64,000 bases of DNA from Kitasatospora herbaricolor (GTDB lineage Bacteria > Actinomycetota > Actinomycetes > Streptomycetales > Streptomycetaceae): the NCBI RefSeq assembly GCF_030813695.1, contig NZ_JAUSVA010000002.1, positions 7,339,501 to 7,403,500 of the forward strand, in the 5' to 3' direction. Numbering within the stretch: position 1 is the stretch's first letter; every line of letters begins with the position of its first letter. The notes under the pieces are model-generated. The model was given only the letters and a program-made list of their open reading frames with translations, was not told where the DNA came from and did no database searches. This document shows, piece after piece, positions 1 to 9,009 of the stretch. Position numbers and translations under genes: made by a program.

Positions 1-89
1 TCGGGCTCCGGCTGATCGACACCAAGGCCTTCGGCAACGGCGTCGTGCTGCTGCACTACCGGACGGCCGACGGGTCCGCGGCGGGGTGA
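1..89 (+). CDS. 3' end of an unrecognised gene (partial)
   Basis: An open frame enters from the left edge and ends at TGA 87-89. It encodes 28 residues beginning GLRLIDTKAFGNGVVLLHYR. The hydrophobic beta-strand-like stretch and codon use suggest the end of a real protein, but this is too little to name a family. The next gene starts about 200 bp later on the same strand. Confidence 0.45.
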   Translation, partial: GLRLIDTKAFGNGVVLLHYRTADGSAAG

Positions 90-295
90 CTCCGTGCGGG
101 CCCTTCCGGCCCTTCAGGGCGCGGGCCGGCGGGACTCGGGGCACCGTGACCGGGCCCGGCCTGCGCCATCGCCGACCCGGCCTGGATCGGTCGAGCCCGG
201 ACGCCGTAGGGTGGCGCAACGGGAGTGGTGGACGACCGGCACCACGGTGGACGGGCTGACGCCGCGGCAGCGGCGGGGCGGGGTGGTGACCAGCG

Positions 296-3115
296 GTGTC
301 GGACGCAACAGTGATGCCCGGCGGTCCGGACGGTCCGGGAGGCGGTGGCCCGTGGGCCGGCGGCCCGGCCTCCGTGGAGGAGACCACGAGGATGCCCGCG
401 TTCACGGACGACGATCCTGAGGCGGAGCGCACGGCCCGGCTGCCCCGGATCGGCGCTGCCGGGCGGGAGACCGCCGGGGTGCCGGCGGCCGCGTCGGCCG
501 GCCCCCACGACGCTCCCGGGCCCTTCGACGCACCCGGCCCTTTCGACGCACCGGGGCCCTTCGATGCACCGGGTCCGTTCGACGGGCCCGGCCGGACGGC
601 CCGGCCGGGCCCGTTCGACCAGGCGCCGGAGTCGGCTGGCGTACCCGGGCAGTTCCAGCCGCAGCCGCAGCCGGCCCCGGCCGGTCCCGCCCAGGCCCAC
701 CAGCCGGGCCTGCCGGGGCAGGCCCCGCCGCCCCCGGCCGCGCCGCCCGCCCAGCCCTCCACCGGTTGGACGGTGACCATGCCGGTCATCAACCCGGCCT
801 CGCCGCCGGGACCGGTGGCCGCGCCCGGTCCCGTACCGGCGCCCGTTCCCGCGCCCGGGCCGGTGGGCGGCGCCCCCGCGCCCGCTCCGGCGGGCGGGCC
901 GGTGTCCGGCCCGGCCCCCTGGTCGAACGGGCCCGCGCCGGCGCCCGGCGGCCTGGGCGCCGCGCCGCGTGGCCGGATCCTGGTCGTCGAGGGCGGCTAC
1001 GGCACGTCAGGCCGACGCCCTTGGGGACGTGGTGGGGCCAACCAGGCACCCGTCCTGTCGGCGATGCTGGCCGCCGTGTCCCCGCAGATTCTGCTCGCCG
1101 CCGACGCCGTGGACGCCGTGCACCTGCCGGGGGCCAACGACCCGCAGACCGTGCTCGCCCACCTGCGCGCCGCCTCGCGGCACCCCGGCCCGCTCCTGGT
1201 GCACCTCGGCGGCCATCTGGTGGCCGACAAGCGCGGCGGCCAGCTCTACCTGACGCTGCGTGACTCCAAGCCGGGCTCGGTGCGGCAGGACGGCCTGTCC
1301 TGGCAGGCCGTGGCCACCGAGCTGCAGCACCGTCCGCGTGACTGGCAGACCCTGGTCATCGCCGACCTGAGCGCCGACCAGCAGGCCTGGCCGCAGCTGC
1401 AGACCCAGATCTCGCCGCTCACCGACGGCATTCCGCTGTGGGCGGTGGTCAGCCCCGACCCGGAGCAGATCGGTACCTTCACCCGGGCCCTGATCGAGGC
1501 CCTGCACGGCGGCCGGCCCGGCGCCGACGCGGTGCTGGCCCCCGAGCAACTGCGCCAGCAGGTCTACTCGGTGCTGCGCCCGGACGTGGTGATCCTCAGC
1601 TCGCACGCCCCCGACCGGCCGGTGTTCCGCAACACCGCCCGCCGGACGGAGAACGCCCCGGCGATCGACGCGGTGGCCTACGAGGGCCCGCGCCCGGCCG
1701 CCGTCCAGCCGCGCCCGGCGGCCCGCCGGGACGCCCCCGTGCCGCCCGGCGGCGGGACGTCCCCCGAGGCGGCGCCGTCCGCGCCGCCGCCCGCGCCGAA
1801 CGTGCGGGTCCGGCTCGACAAGCCGCTCCCCGAGCAGGCCGGGGTGCCCGCGGACACCCCGCGGGTCGTGCTGGACAAGCCCGGCACCCGGCCCGGCCCG
1901 CCGGACGACGTCGCCGGTCCGCCCGGGGCCACGGCTGACGTGCCCGGCCCCGGCGGGGCGGCCGGTCGCGTGCCGACGGACGCGCCGCCGGTCAGCCTCA
2001 GCAAGGGGGACGGCTCACCGGTGGCCCCCGCCGGGACCCGGCCGGTGACGCTCCGGAAGAGGACCACCTGGACGCCCGAGGACGCCCCGGCGCAGGCCGG
2101 TCCCGCCCCGGAGCTTCCCGCCGCGGATGCCCCGGTGGCCGATGTCCCGGCCACGGAAGCCACCGCGCCGCCGGCCGTCGTGCCGGAACGGGTCACGGAA
2201 GCGGCCCCCGAAGCTGCTACGGAGCCCGAGCCGGCCGAGTCCGAGCCGGTGGCCGCCGTCCCCGCCGAGGTCCCGCTCTCGGTGGACGAGGCCCCCGAAC
2301 CCGCCGCCCGGCCGGTCACCCTGGCGAAGCGCGGGCCCGGCGCCGTCCTGCTGGAGGCACTGTCGGCGGCGGCCGAGCCGGTGTCCGAGACCGCCTCGCC
2401 CTGGGCAGCCGCGGCCGTCGACCCGGCGGCGACCGCTCAGCCGACCCTGACCGGGCTGGCCGTGCCCCCGCCGGAGCCCGTGGCGGCGCCGCAGAACTCG
2501 CTCTGGGGCACGCCGGCGCCCGAGGCCGCCCCCGCGCCCCCCGCCGCGCCGGTCGTGGCCCCGGCGCCGGCCGAACCCGCCGCACCGGAGGCCCTCGCAC
2601 CGCAGGCTTCCGCACCGCAGGCTTCCGCACCGGAGGCCCCCGCACCGGAGGCCCCCGCCGAGGACCGCCCGGCCCTGCCGGACGACTACCGCGAGGCGAT
2701 CGGTCGGATCGTCCGCAGCGCCGAGGCCGGCGAGCACGCGGCCGCGGCCGAACTCGCCCTGGCCCTGGAGGAGCGGACGGTGGTGGCCCACGGGCCGACC
2801 GCGGCGCCGGTGCTGCAGGTCCGTCAGGTACGGGCGCACGTGTCCCGGCTGGCGGGCCGTCCGGGCGAGGCGGCCGAACTGTACCGGGCGGTCGCGCTGG
2901 TGCTGCTGCGGTCCCAGGGCGCTGACCACCCCGAGACCCAGCAGGCCGCGACCAACGCCGAAGCCTGCTGGCGGGCGATCCCGGACCGTGCCGAGGCTCT
3001 CGAAGTGGCACCGGAGATCATCGAGCTCCGGGCCTACCTGCCGGGCCCGGACGGCCGCAAGCTGCGCGCCGCCGAGCGCTACCTGGCCCAGCTGGCGGCG
3101 TCGCCCGCCGAGTGA
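296..3115 (+). CDS. Pro/Ala-rich protein with a caspase-like core and TPR-like C-terminus
   Basis: 939 residues from GTG 296; an in-frame ATG lies at 314. Residues 1-220 are disordered and rich in Pro, Ala and Gly, with a hexapeptide repeat (FDAPGP, about five copies near residues 77-105). Residues about 225-450 form a compact domain with alternating hydrophobic strands. It has HLGGHLV and IADLSAD where caspase/C14-like folds carry the catalytic His and Cys, and no Cys is present at the second site. A second long Pro/Ala linker with AP-rich repeats covers 450-795. The last 140 residues are Ala-rich amphipathic helices resembling tetratricopeptide units (YREAIGRIVRSAEAGEHAAA). No signal peptide or membrane segment is visible. 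Function unknown; a scaffold or signalling role is only an inference. Confidence 0.8.
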   Translation: MSDATVMPGGPDGPGGGGPWAGGPASVEETTRMPAFTDDDPEAERTARLPRIGAAGRETAGVPAAASAGPHDAPGPFDAPGPFDAPGPFDAPGPFDGPGRTARPGPFDQAPESAGVPGQFQPQPQPAPAGPAQAHQPGLPGQAPPPPAAPPAQPSTGWTVTMPVINPASPPGPVAAPGPVPAPVPAPGPVGGAPAPAPAGGPVSGPAPWSNGPAPAPGGLGAAPRGRILVVEGGYGTSGRRPWGRGGANQAPVLSAMLAAVSPQILLAADAVDAVHLPGANDPQTVLAHLRAASRHPGPLLVHLGGHLVADKRGGQLYLTLRDSKPGSVRQDGLSWQAVATELQHRPRDWQTLVIADLSADQQAWPQLQTQISPLTDGIPLWAVVSPDPEQIGTFTRALIEALHGGRPGADAVLAPEQLRQQVYSVLRPDVVILSSHAPDRPVFRNTARRTENAPAIDAVAYEGPRPAAVQPRPAARRDAPVPPGGGTSPEAAPSAPPPAPNVRVRLDKPLPEQAGVPADTPRVVLDKPGTRPGPPDDVAGPPGATADVPGPGGAAGRVPTDAPPVSLSKGDGSPVAPAGTRPVTLRKRTTWTPEDAPAQAGPAPELPAADAPVADVPATEATAPPAVVPERVTEAAPEAATEPEPAESEPVAAVPAEVPLSVDEAPEPAARPVTLAKRGPGAVLLEALSAAAEPVSETASPWAAAAVDPAATAQPTLTGLAVPPPEPVAAPQNSLWGTPAPEAAPAPPAAPVVAPAPAEPAAPEALAPQASAPQASAPEAPAPEAPAEDRPALPDDYREAIGRIVRSAEAGEHAAAAELALALEERTVVAHGPTAAPVLQVRQVRAHVSRLAGRPGEAAELYRAVALVLLRSQGADHPETQQAATNAEACWRAIPDRAEALEVAPEIIELRAYLPGPDGRKLRAAERYLAQLAASPAE

Positions 3116-3161
3116 CAGGCGGGCGGCCTCACCGGCCGGCAGCCCGGCCGCGCAGCACGAG

Positions 3162-3198
3162 GGCCCGGCCGGGCGGCGCGGAGCCACCCGGCCGGGCC
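3162..3198. terminator. Bidirectional hairpin terminator
   Basis: A perfect 12-bp inverted repeat (GGCCCGGCCGGG at 3162-3173, CCCGGCCGGGCC at 3187-3198) with a 13-nt loop lies between the convergent TPR-like gene and the S53 peptidase gene. No U-tract, as is usual in high-GC actinomycetes. Confidence 0.6.
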
Positions 3199-3252
3199 GG
3201 TCGTACGGTGTGCCGTACCGTCGGACGGGGTGCCGTCCCGCGACGGGCGTGG

Positions 3253-4644
3253 TCAGCGCCCCGCGAGGGCGTGCACGAAGCGCGTGGCGTCGACGGTGCC
3301 GAGCCCCGAGGCGAGGTCGTAGCCCTTGGCGGCCTGGTACCCGGTGACGGTGTCCCAGGAGTTGTCACCCGCCGCCACGTCGACGATGCCGCTGAACTGC
3401 TGCGGGGCGAGCGCCAGCCCGTACAGCCGCGGGTTGAGCTGCCCGAGCCGGTGCCCGGCCAGCTGGGCGGCCAGGGCGACCACGCCGGAGAAGATCGGGG
3501 TGGCCTCGCTGGTGCCGCCGGTGAGGTGCCAGCCGACCCGCGTCGGGTCGTAGGACTCGTAGGTCCAGGCCGCGCCGTCGACGGCGGCGCTCATGCTGAT
3601 GTCGGGCGTGCCCCGGTGGTTGCCGGTGACCTTGGCGACGCCGGTCTGGTACCAGGGGCGCGAGAAGACGCCGGACACGCCGCCGCCGGCCGCGCCGTAG
3701 TCGTCGTGCCAGACCTTGTCGGGTGCGGTGCGCTTCCCGGTGTCGTCCAGGGTCAGCTGGGTGCCGCCGACCGAGGTGACCAGCGGGTCCGAGGACGGCC
3801 AGGAGTTGACCTTGTAGGGGTAGAGGTCCTGGCCGTTGGCCTGGTAGTCGGTGGCGCCGGCGTCGCCGGAGGCGGCCAGCACGGTGACGTCGTGCGCGGC
3901 GGCGTACTGGAAGGCGTACCGCAGGTCGGTGAGCGACTTGAAGTCGCCCTTGTCGTACCCGGGGAAGGTGTTCTCGGTGGCGCCGAAGCTCTGCGAGACG
4001 ACATCGGCCTTCCCGGCCTTGATGAGCGCCTTCTCGGCGTCCATCATCTCGGGCAGGCCGGTGACGCCCTCGGTCTCGGCGACGCCGGTCTCCACCAGGA
4101 TGATGTGGGCGTCGGGGGCGACGGCGTGGGCGTACTCGACGTCCAGGGTGCTCTCGCCGGCCCAGCCGGTGTGGTCGGGGTTGGTGGGGTCGAACGGCGG
4201 GACCTCACCCCACTTCACCACCTCGACCTGGGTGTCGGGGATGCCCCACTGCTGGTCGAAGACCTCCAGGTCGTGCTGGATGGTCGGCGAGCCGAAGGAG
4301 TCCACGATCACGATCGTCCGGCCCTTGCCGGTGATCCCCTGCCGGTAGAGCGGCTCGAGGTTGTACGCGGTGCGGTACTGCAGCGGGGAGTAGCAGTGGA
4401 TGCCGATCTCGGTGACGCATTGCGAGGTCGGCAGCGGGGCGACCCGGCCGGCGGCGGTGATGTGGCCGCTGGAGGCGGGGCGGACGTGCGGGGAGGGCTG
4501 CCGGCTCCCGGCGGCCGGGCCGGCGGCGAGGCCGGTCGCTCCGGCGCCGCCGGTACCGAGGGCGGTGGCCCCGACGGCGAGCAGCGCGAGGGCGCGAACG
4601 GTGGCGGAGCGGCGGGTGCCCGCGGTGGCGGGGGAGGTGCCCAT
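3253..4644 (-). CDS. Secreted S53 family (sedolisin/kumamolisin-type) serine-carboxyl peptidase
   Basis: 463 residues from ATG 4644, chosen because AAGGAG sits a few bases upstream; an in-frame start at 4698 lacks a ribosome site. The N-terminus has arginines and then a long Ala/Leu/Gly hydrophobic stretch typical of a Sec or Tat signal peptide. The S53 catalytic set is visible: Glu and Asp spaced by three residues in GESTLDVEY, the oxyanion Asp in ASGDAGA, and the nucleophile Ser in GGTSEATP. The C-terminal DLASGLGTVDATRF region resembles the family calcium site. S53 enzymes cleave proteins at acid pH. Only about 40 residues separate the signal peptide from the catalytic domain, so the usual propeptide of about 150-200 residues is absent. 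Probably monocistronic. Confidence 0.88.
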   Translation of the reverse strand: MGTSPATAGTRRSATVRALALLAVGATALGTGGAGATGLAAGPAAGSRQPSPHVRPASSGHITAAGRVAPLPTSQCVTEIGIHCYSPLQYRTAYNLEPLYRQGITGKGRTIVIVDSFGSPTIQHDLEVFDQQWGIPDTQVEVVKWGEVPPFDPTNPDHTGWAGESTLDVEYAHAVAPDAHIILVETGVAETEGVTGLPEMMDAEKALIKAGKADVVSQSFGATENTFPGYDKGDFKSLTDLRYAFQYAAAHDVTVLAASGDAGATDYQANGQDLYPYKVNSWPSSDPLVTSVGGTQLTLDDTGKRTAPDKVWHDDYGAAGGGVSGVFSRPWYQTGVAKVTGNHRGTPDISMSAAVDGAAWTYESYDPTRVGWHLTGGTSEATPIFSGVVALAAQLAGHRLGQLNPRLYGLALAPQQFSGIVDVAAGDNSWDTVTGYQAAKGYDLASGLGTVDATRFVHALAGR

Positions 4645-4712
4645 GGAACTCCTTGGGACGGAGGGTCCGGCCTGCTGGGGTCGGTCCGGCCATCCCATCG
4701 ATCAGAACATGA

Positions 4713-4745
4713 TCATGCCATAGTCATTTGGTACTCCTGGCATGA
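4713..4745. promoter_or_regulatory. Inverted repeat upstream of the S53 peptidase gene
   Basis: Perfect 8-bp arms TCATGCCA (4713-4720) and TGGCATGA (4738-4745) are separated by 17 bp. They lie about 70-100 bp upstream of the peptidase start, in an unusually AT-rich stretch that should hold its promoter. The arms could be a two-site operator or a hairpin in the leader. The regulator is unknown. Confidence 0.4.
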
Positions 4746-4893
4746 CCGCTCCAGGCCACCGGACTAGGTAAAGGCTGGCCCCGGGTTCGGTCATGGACCA
4801 CCGGGACCAGCCATTTGTGTGACAGTCAGGCCGACGCACGGTCATGTCGACAAGTAGTCACATCCCCCTGCCGCCGGGCCTTCCGTGCGGCTG

Positions 4894-5652
4894 TCAGCGC
4901 GCCCCGCCGTTGACGTACAGGGTCTGGCCGCTCACGTACGAGGCGTCCTCGCTCGCCAGGAAGGCCACCACCGCGGCGATCTCCTCCGGCTGCCCGACCC
5001 GGCGCAGCGGCGTCCGGGCCGAGACCTCCGCCTGGTGGTCCTCGGGCGTGGAGCCCACCCGCTCGGCGGTGGCCGCGGTCATCGAGGTGGCGATGTAGCC
5101 GGGCGCCACCGCGTTGACGTTGATGTTGTACGGGCCCAGCTCGATCGCCAGGGTGGCGGTCAGGCCCTGGATGCCGGCCTTGGCGGCGGCGTAGTTCGCC
5201 TGCCCCCGCGCGCCCAGCGCCGAGCGCGAGCTGAGCGAGACGATCTTGCCGTACTTCTGCCGCACCATGTACGCCTGCGCGGCCTGCGCGCAGTTGAACG
5301 CGCTGGTCAGATTGACCGACAGGACGGCGTCCCAGTCCGCCTTCGGCATCTTGAAGAAGAGGTTGTCGCGGGTGATCCCGGCGTTGTTCACCAGGATGTG
5401 CAGCCCGCCGAGCTCCTCCACGACCCGTGCGAAGACCGCCTCGACCGCCGCGTGGTCCGCCACGTCGCAGCCGTACGCCCGGGCGGTGCCGCCCTTGGCG
5501 GTGATCGTGTCGACGGTGGCCTGCGCGCGCTCGGCGGTCAGGTCGAGGACGGCGACCGTCGCGCCCTCCTCGGCCAGCCGCAGTGCGGTGGCCGCGCCGA
5601 TGCCCTGGGCGGCGCCGGTGACGACGGCGACCTTGTCCGAGAACCTGCTCAT
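4894..5652 (-). CDS. FabG-like short-chain dehydrogenase (3-oxoacyl-ACP / 3-hydroxyacyl-CoA reductase)
   Basis: 252 residues from ATG 5652 (MSRFSDKVAVVTGAAQGIG), with AAGGGG upstream. Classical SDR features are visible: the GAAQGIG nucleotide-binding loop, NNAG, the catalytic Ser in SLSSRSALG and YAAAK with catalytic Tyr and Lys. The PG motif and a FabG-like C-terminus (SYVSGQTLYVNGGAR) complete the fold. It is the third gene of a unit with an acyl-CoA dehydrogenase and a thiolase, only 32 bp behind the thiolase gene. This suggests it oxidises a 3-hydroxyacyl-CoA in degradation rather than serving fatty acid synthesis. Substrate unknown. Confidence 0.9.
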   Translation of the reverse strand: MSRFSDKVAVVTGAAQGIGAATALRLAEEGATVAVLDLTAERAQATVDTITAKGGTARAYGCDVADHAAVEAVFARVVEELGGLHILVNNAGITRDNLFFKMPKADWDAVLSVNLTSAFNCAQAAQAYMVRQKYGKIVSLSSRSALGARGQANYAAAKAGIQGLTATLAIELGPYNINVNAVAPGYIATSMTAATAERVGSTPEDHQAEVSARTPLRRVGQPEEIAAVVAFLASEDASYVSGQTLYVNGGAR

Positions 5653-5684
5653 GTGCTGATGCCCCTTCGGAGTGATCGGAGTGG

Positions 5685-6872
<1,188 letters not shown>

Positions 6873-6937
6873 TTCGTCGGGCTCCTCTACGTCGAACGGT
6901 CGGGGGTGGGGGTCAGGAGGCGGCGGTCGGGCCCGCC

Positions 6938-8143
6938 TCAGAAGGCGTTGACGCCGGTCAGCGAGCGCCCGATCAGCAGTTTGTGAATCTGGCTGGTGCC
7001 CTCGTACAGGGTCATCACCCGGGCGTCCCGGAGGTACTTGCCGACCGGGTACTCGTCGATGAAGCCGTACCCGCCGAAGACCTGCAGCGCGTTGTTGGCG
7101 GCCCGGACGGCGGCCTCGCCGGCGAACAGCTTGGCGACCGAGGACTCGGTGCCGAAGGGCAGCCCGCGCTCGATGTGGTCGGCCACCCGCCAGGTGAGCA
7201 GCCGGGCCGCGTCCAGGTCCACCGCGATGTCCGAGAGCAGCTCCTGGACCAGCTGGTGCGAGGCGATCGGCCGGCCGAACTGCTCGCGCTCGGCGGCGTA
7301 CCGCACGGCCGCCTCCAGGCAGGCCCGGGCGATCCCGACGCAGCCGGCGGCCACCGACATCCGGCCCTTGGCGAGGGCCGCCATCGCCACGGTGAAGCCC
7401 TTGCCCTCGGGGCCCAGCCGGGCGCTGTCCGGCACCCGGACCTCGTCGAAGGCGAGTTCGGCGGTGGCCTGGCCGCGCAGCCCGAGCTTGCCGTGGATCT
7501 CGGTGCGGGTGAATCCGGGCAGGTCGGTCGGCACGAGGAAGGCGGTGATCCCCTTGTGGCCGGCCAGCTCCGGGTCGTCGCCGCCGGTGCGGGCGAAGAC
7601 CAGGGCGACGTCGGCCCACGTCCCGTTGGTGATGAACATCTTGGAGCCGCTGATCAGCCAGTCTCCCCCGCCCTCCGGGCGGGAGGCGCCCCCAGGCCGG
7701 TCGCGGACCGCCCGGGTGGTCAGGTTGGCGGCGTCCGAACCGGTGCCGGGCTCGGTCAGGGCGAAGCAGCCGAGGGCCCGGCCCGAGGTGAGCGCGGGCA
7801 GCCACTGCCGCTTCTGCTCCTCGGTGCCGTACGCGTTCACGGACTTGGCGACCAGGCCGAGCGTGACCGAGACGATGCCGCGCACCGCTGAGTCACCCCG
7901 GCCCAGCTCCTCCAGGACCAGGCAGTACGCCAGGTGGTCGCCGCCGCTGCCGCCGTACTCCTCGGGGATGGTCAGCCCCAGGAAGCCGAGCCCGGCCAGC
8001 TTCCCGATGATCGAGCGGTCCACGGACTCGGCACGGTCCCAGGCGGCGGCGTACGGCACGATCTCGCGGTCGGTGAAGCTTGCCGCGAGTGCGCGGACGG
8101 CGGTCTGCTCCTCGGTGAGCTCCAGGTTCATGGGGGCGTCCAT
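6938..8143 (-). CDS. Acyl-CoA dehydrogenase
   Basis: 401 residues from ATG 8143; ATG 8131 is an alternative. It oxidises an acyl-CoA to the enoyl-CoA with FAD, passing electrons to ETF. Family motifs are in order: CFALTEPGTGSDAANLTTRA (FAD and substrate contacts), QLVQELLSDIAVDLDAARLL, QVFGGYGFIDEYPVGKYLRD, and LYEGTSQI with the catalytic Glu. Length is normal. No ribosome site precedes either start. A TAGTTT hexamer ends 5 nt before ATG 8143, so a leaderless transcript is plausible. A palindrome at 8150-8166 overlaps this promoter, suggesting control by the divergent TetR gene. It is the first gene of the dehydrogenase-thiolase-reductase unit. Confidence 0.93.
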   Translation of the reverse strand: MDAPMNLELTEEQTAVRALAASFTDREIVPYAAAWDRAESVDRSIIGKLAGLGFLGLTIPEEYGGSGGDHLAYCLVLEELGRGDSAVRGIVSVTLGLVAKSVNAYGTEEQKRQWLPALTSGRALGCFALTEPGTGSDAANLTTRAVRDRPGGASRPEGGGDWLISGSKMFITNGTWADVALVFARTGGDDPELAGHKGITAFLVPTDLPGFTRTEIHGKLGLRGQATAELAFDEVRVPDSARLGPEGKGFTVAMAALAKGRMSVAAGCVGIARACLEAAVRYAAEREQFGRPIASHQLVQELLSDIAVDLDAARLLTWRVADHIERGLPFGTESSVAKLFAGEAAVRAANNALQVFGGYGFIDEYPVGKYLRDARVMTLYEGTSQIHKLLIGRSLTGVNAF

Positions 8144-8149
8144 CCGTTA

Positions 8150-8166
8150 AACTAGCGGTGCAAGTT
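8150..8166. promoter_or_regulatory. Probable TetR operator
   Basis: Imperfect palindrome AACTAGCGGTGCAAGTT has 7-bp arms with one mismatch and a 3-bp centre. It starts 7 bp upstream of the acyl-CoA dehydrogenase start and about 100 bp upstream of the divergent TetR gene. Size and placement fit autoregulated TetR/divergent-target pairs. Confidence 0.5.
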
Positions 8167-8263
8167 TTTTCGGACTCTAACCCGCCCCGGCCGATCTGTG
8201 AAGGGCCGCCTGCGAGAATGACCGCCCAGGGCGTGTCCGCCCACCCGACCGGAGGAACCGACG

Positions 8264-8980
8264 ATGGCCCGCCCGCGCACGCCACTGCTCAGCCGCGACC
8301 GCATCGTCGCGGCAGCTCTCGCGCTGGCCGACGCCGAGGGCCTGGACGCGCTGTCCACCCGCCGGCTGGCCACCGAGCTCTCGGTCAGCGGCCCCTCCCT
8401 CTACAACCACTTCGCCACCAAGGACGAGCTGCTCGACGCGGTGGTCGACTCGGTGATGGGCGAGGTGGACCTCTCGATGTTCGGCCCGGGTGCCGCGGAG
8501 ACCCGGGACGCGGGCGGCCCCGGCGCTGCCGCCAGCCCCGCGGACTGGCGGACCCCGCTGCGCGACTGGGCCCGCTCCTACCGCGCGGCGCTGGCCGCCC
8601 ACCCCAACATCGTCCCCGTCCTCGCCCAGGGTCCGGGCCGCCGGCCGAACGCGCTGCGGCTGGCCGACGCCGTCTTCGGCTGCCTGGTCGACGCCGGCTG
8701 GCCGCGCGGCCAGGCCACCCGGATCGGCGCCCTGATGCGCTACTTCGTCACCGGCTCCGCGCTCGCCTCGTTCGCCGCCGGGTTCCCCGAGGACGCCGGA
8801 CTGTACGCGGCGCAGTACCCGCACCTCGGCGAGGCCCACCTGCTCGCGGAGCACCGCCGCTCGATCGACGAGGGCGCCTTCGAGACCGGCCTGGAGGCCC
8901 TGCTCGACGGCCTCGAACTGCGCTACCTGCGTACCGTCGACCCCGGTCCCGCGCCCGGTTCAGGGCCCGGCCGGGGCTGA
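8264..8980 (+). CDS. TetR/AcrR family transcriptional regulator
   Basis: 238 residues from ATG 8264, with GGAGG about 8 nt upstream. The N-terminal helix-turn-helix is clear: DRIVAAALALADAEGLDAL, then STRRLATELSVSGPSLYNHF and the conserved KDELLDAVVD. The remainder is an Ala-rich helical ligand-binding region with an inserted Gly/Ala loop near residues 75-90. It is divergent from the acyl-CoA dehydrogenase gene, with a palindromic site between. The likely role is repression of the minus-strand acyl-CoA unit, relieved by an acyl-CoA or related ligand; this is inference from position. It converges on the nos gene, with only about 30 bp between. Confidence 0.92.
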   Translation: MARPRTPLLSRDRIVAAALALADAEGLDALSTRRLATELSVSGPSLYNHFATKDELLDAVVDSVMGEVDLSMFGPGAAETRDAGGPGAAASPADWRTPLRDWARSYRAALAAHPNIVPVLAQGPGRRPNALRLADAVFGCLVDAGWPRGQATRIGALMRYFVTGSALASFAAGFPEDAGLYAAQYPHLGEAHLLAEHRRSIDEGAFETGLEALLDGLELRYLRTVDPGPAPGSGPGRG

Positions 8981-8984
8981 CGGT

Positions 8985-9000
8985 GCCCGCCCGGGCGGGC
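8985..9000. terminator. Short GC palindrome between convergent genes
   Basis: GCCCGCCCGGGCGGGC is a perfect 16-bp palindrome in the 29-bp gap between the convergent TetR and nos genes. It has no natural loop unless the centre opens, so it is a weak terminator candidate. Confidence 0.3.
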
Positions 9001-9009
9001 GCGCGCGGG

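Noticed and set aside
3112..4767. 551-codon plus-strand frame opposite the S53 peptidase gene
   Set aside because: Antisense shadow rich in Gly, Val and Asp; the minus strand holds a complete S53 enzyme.
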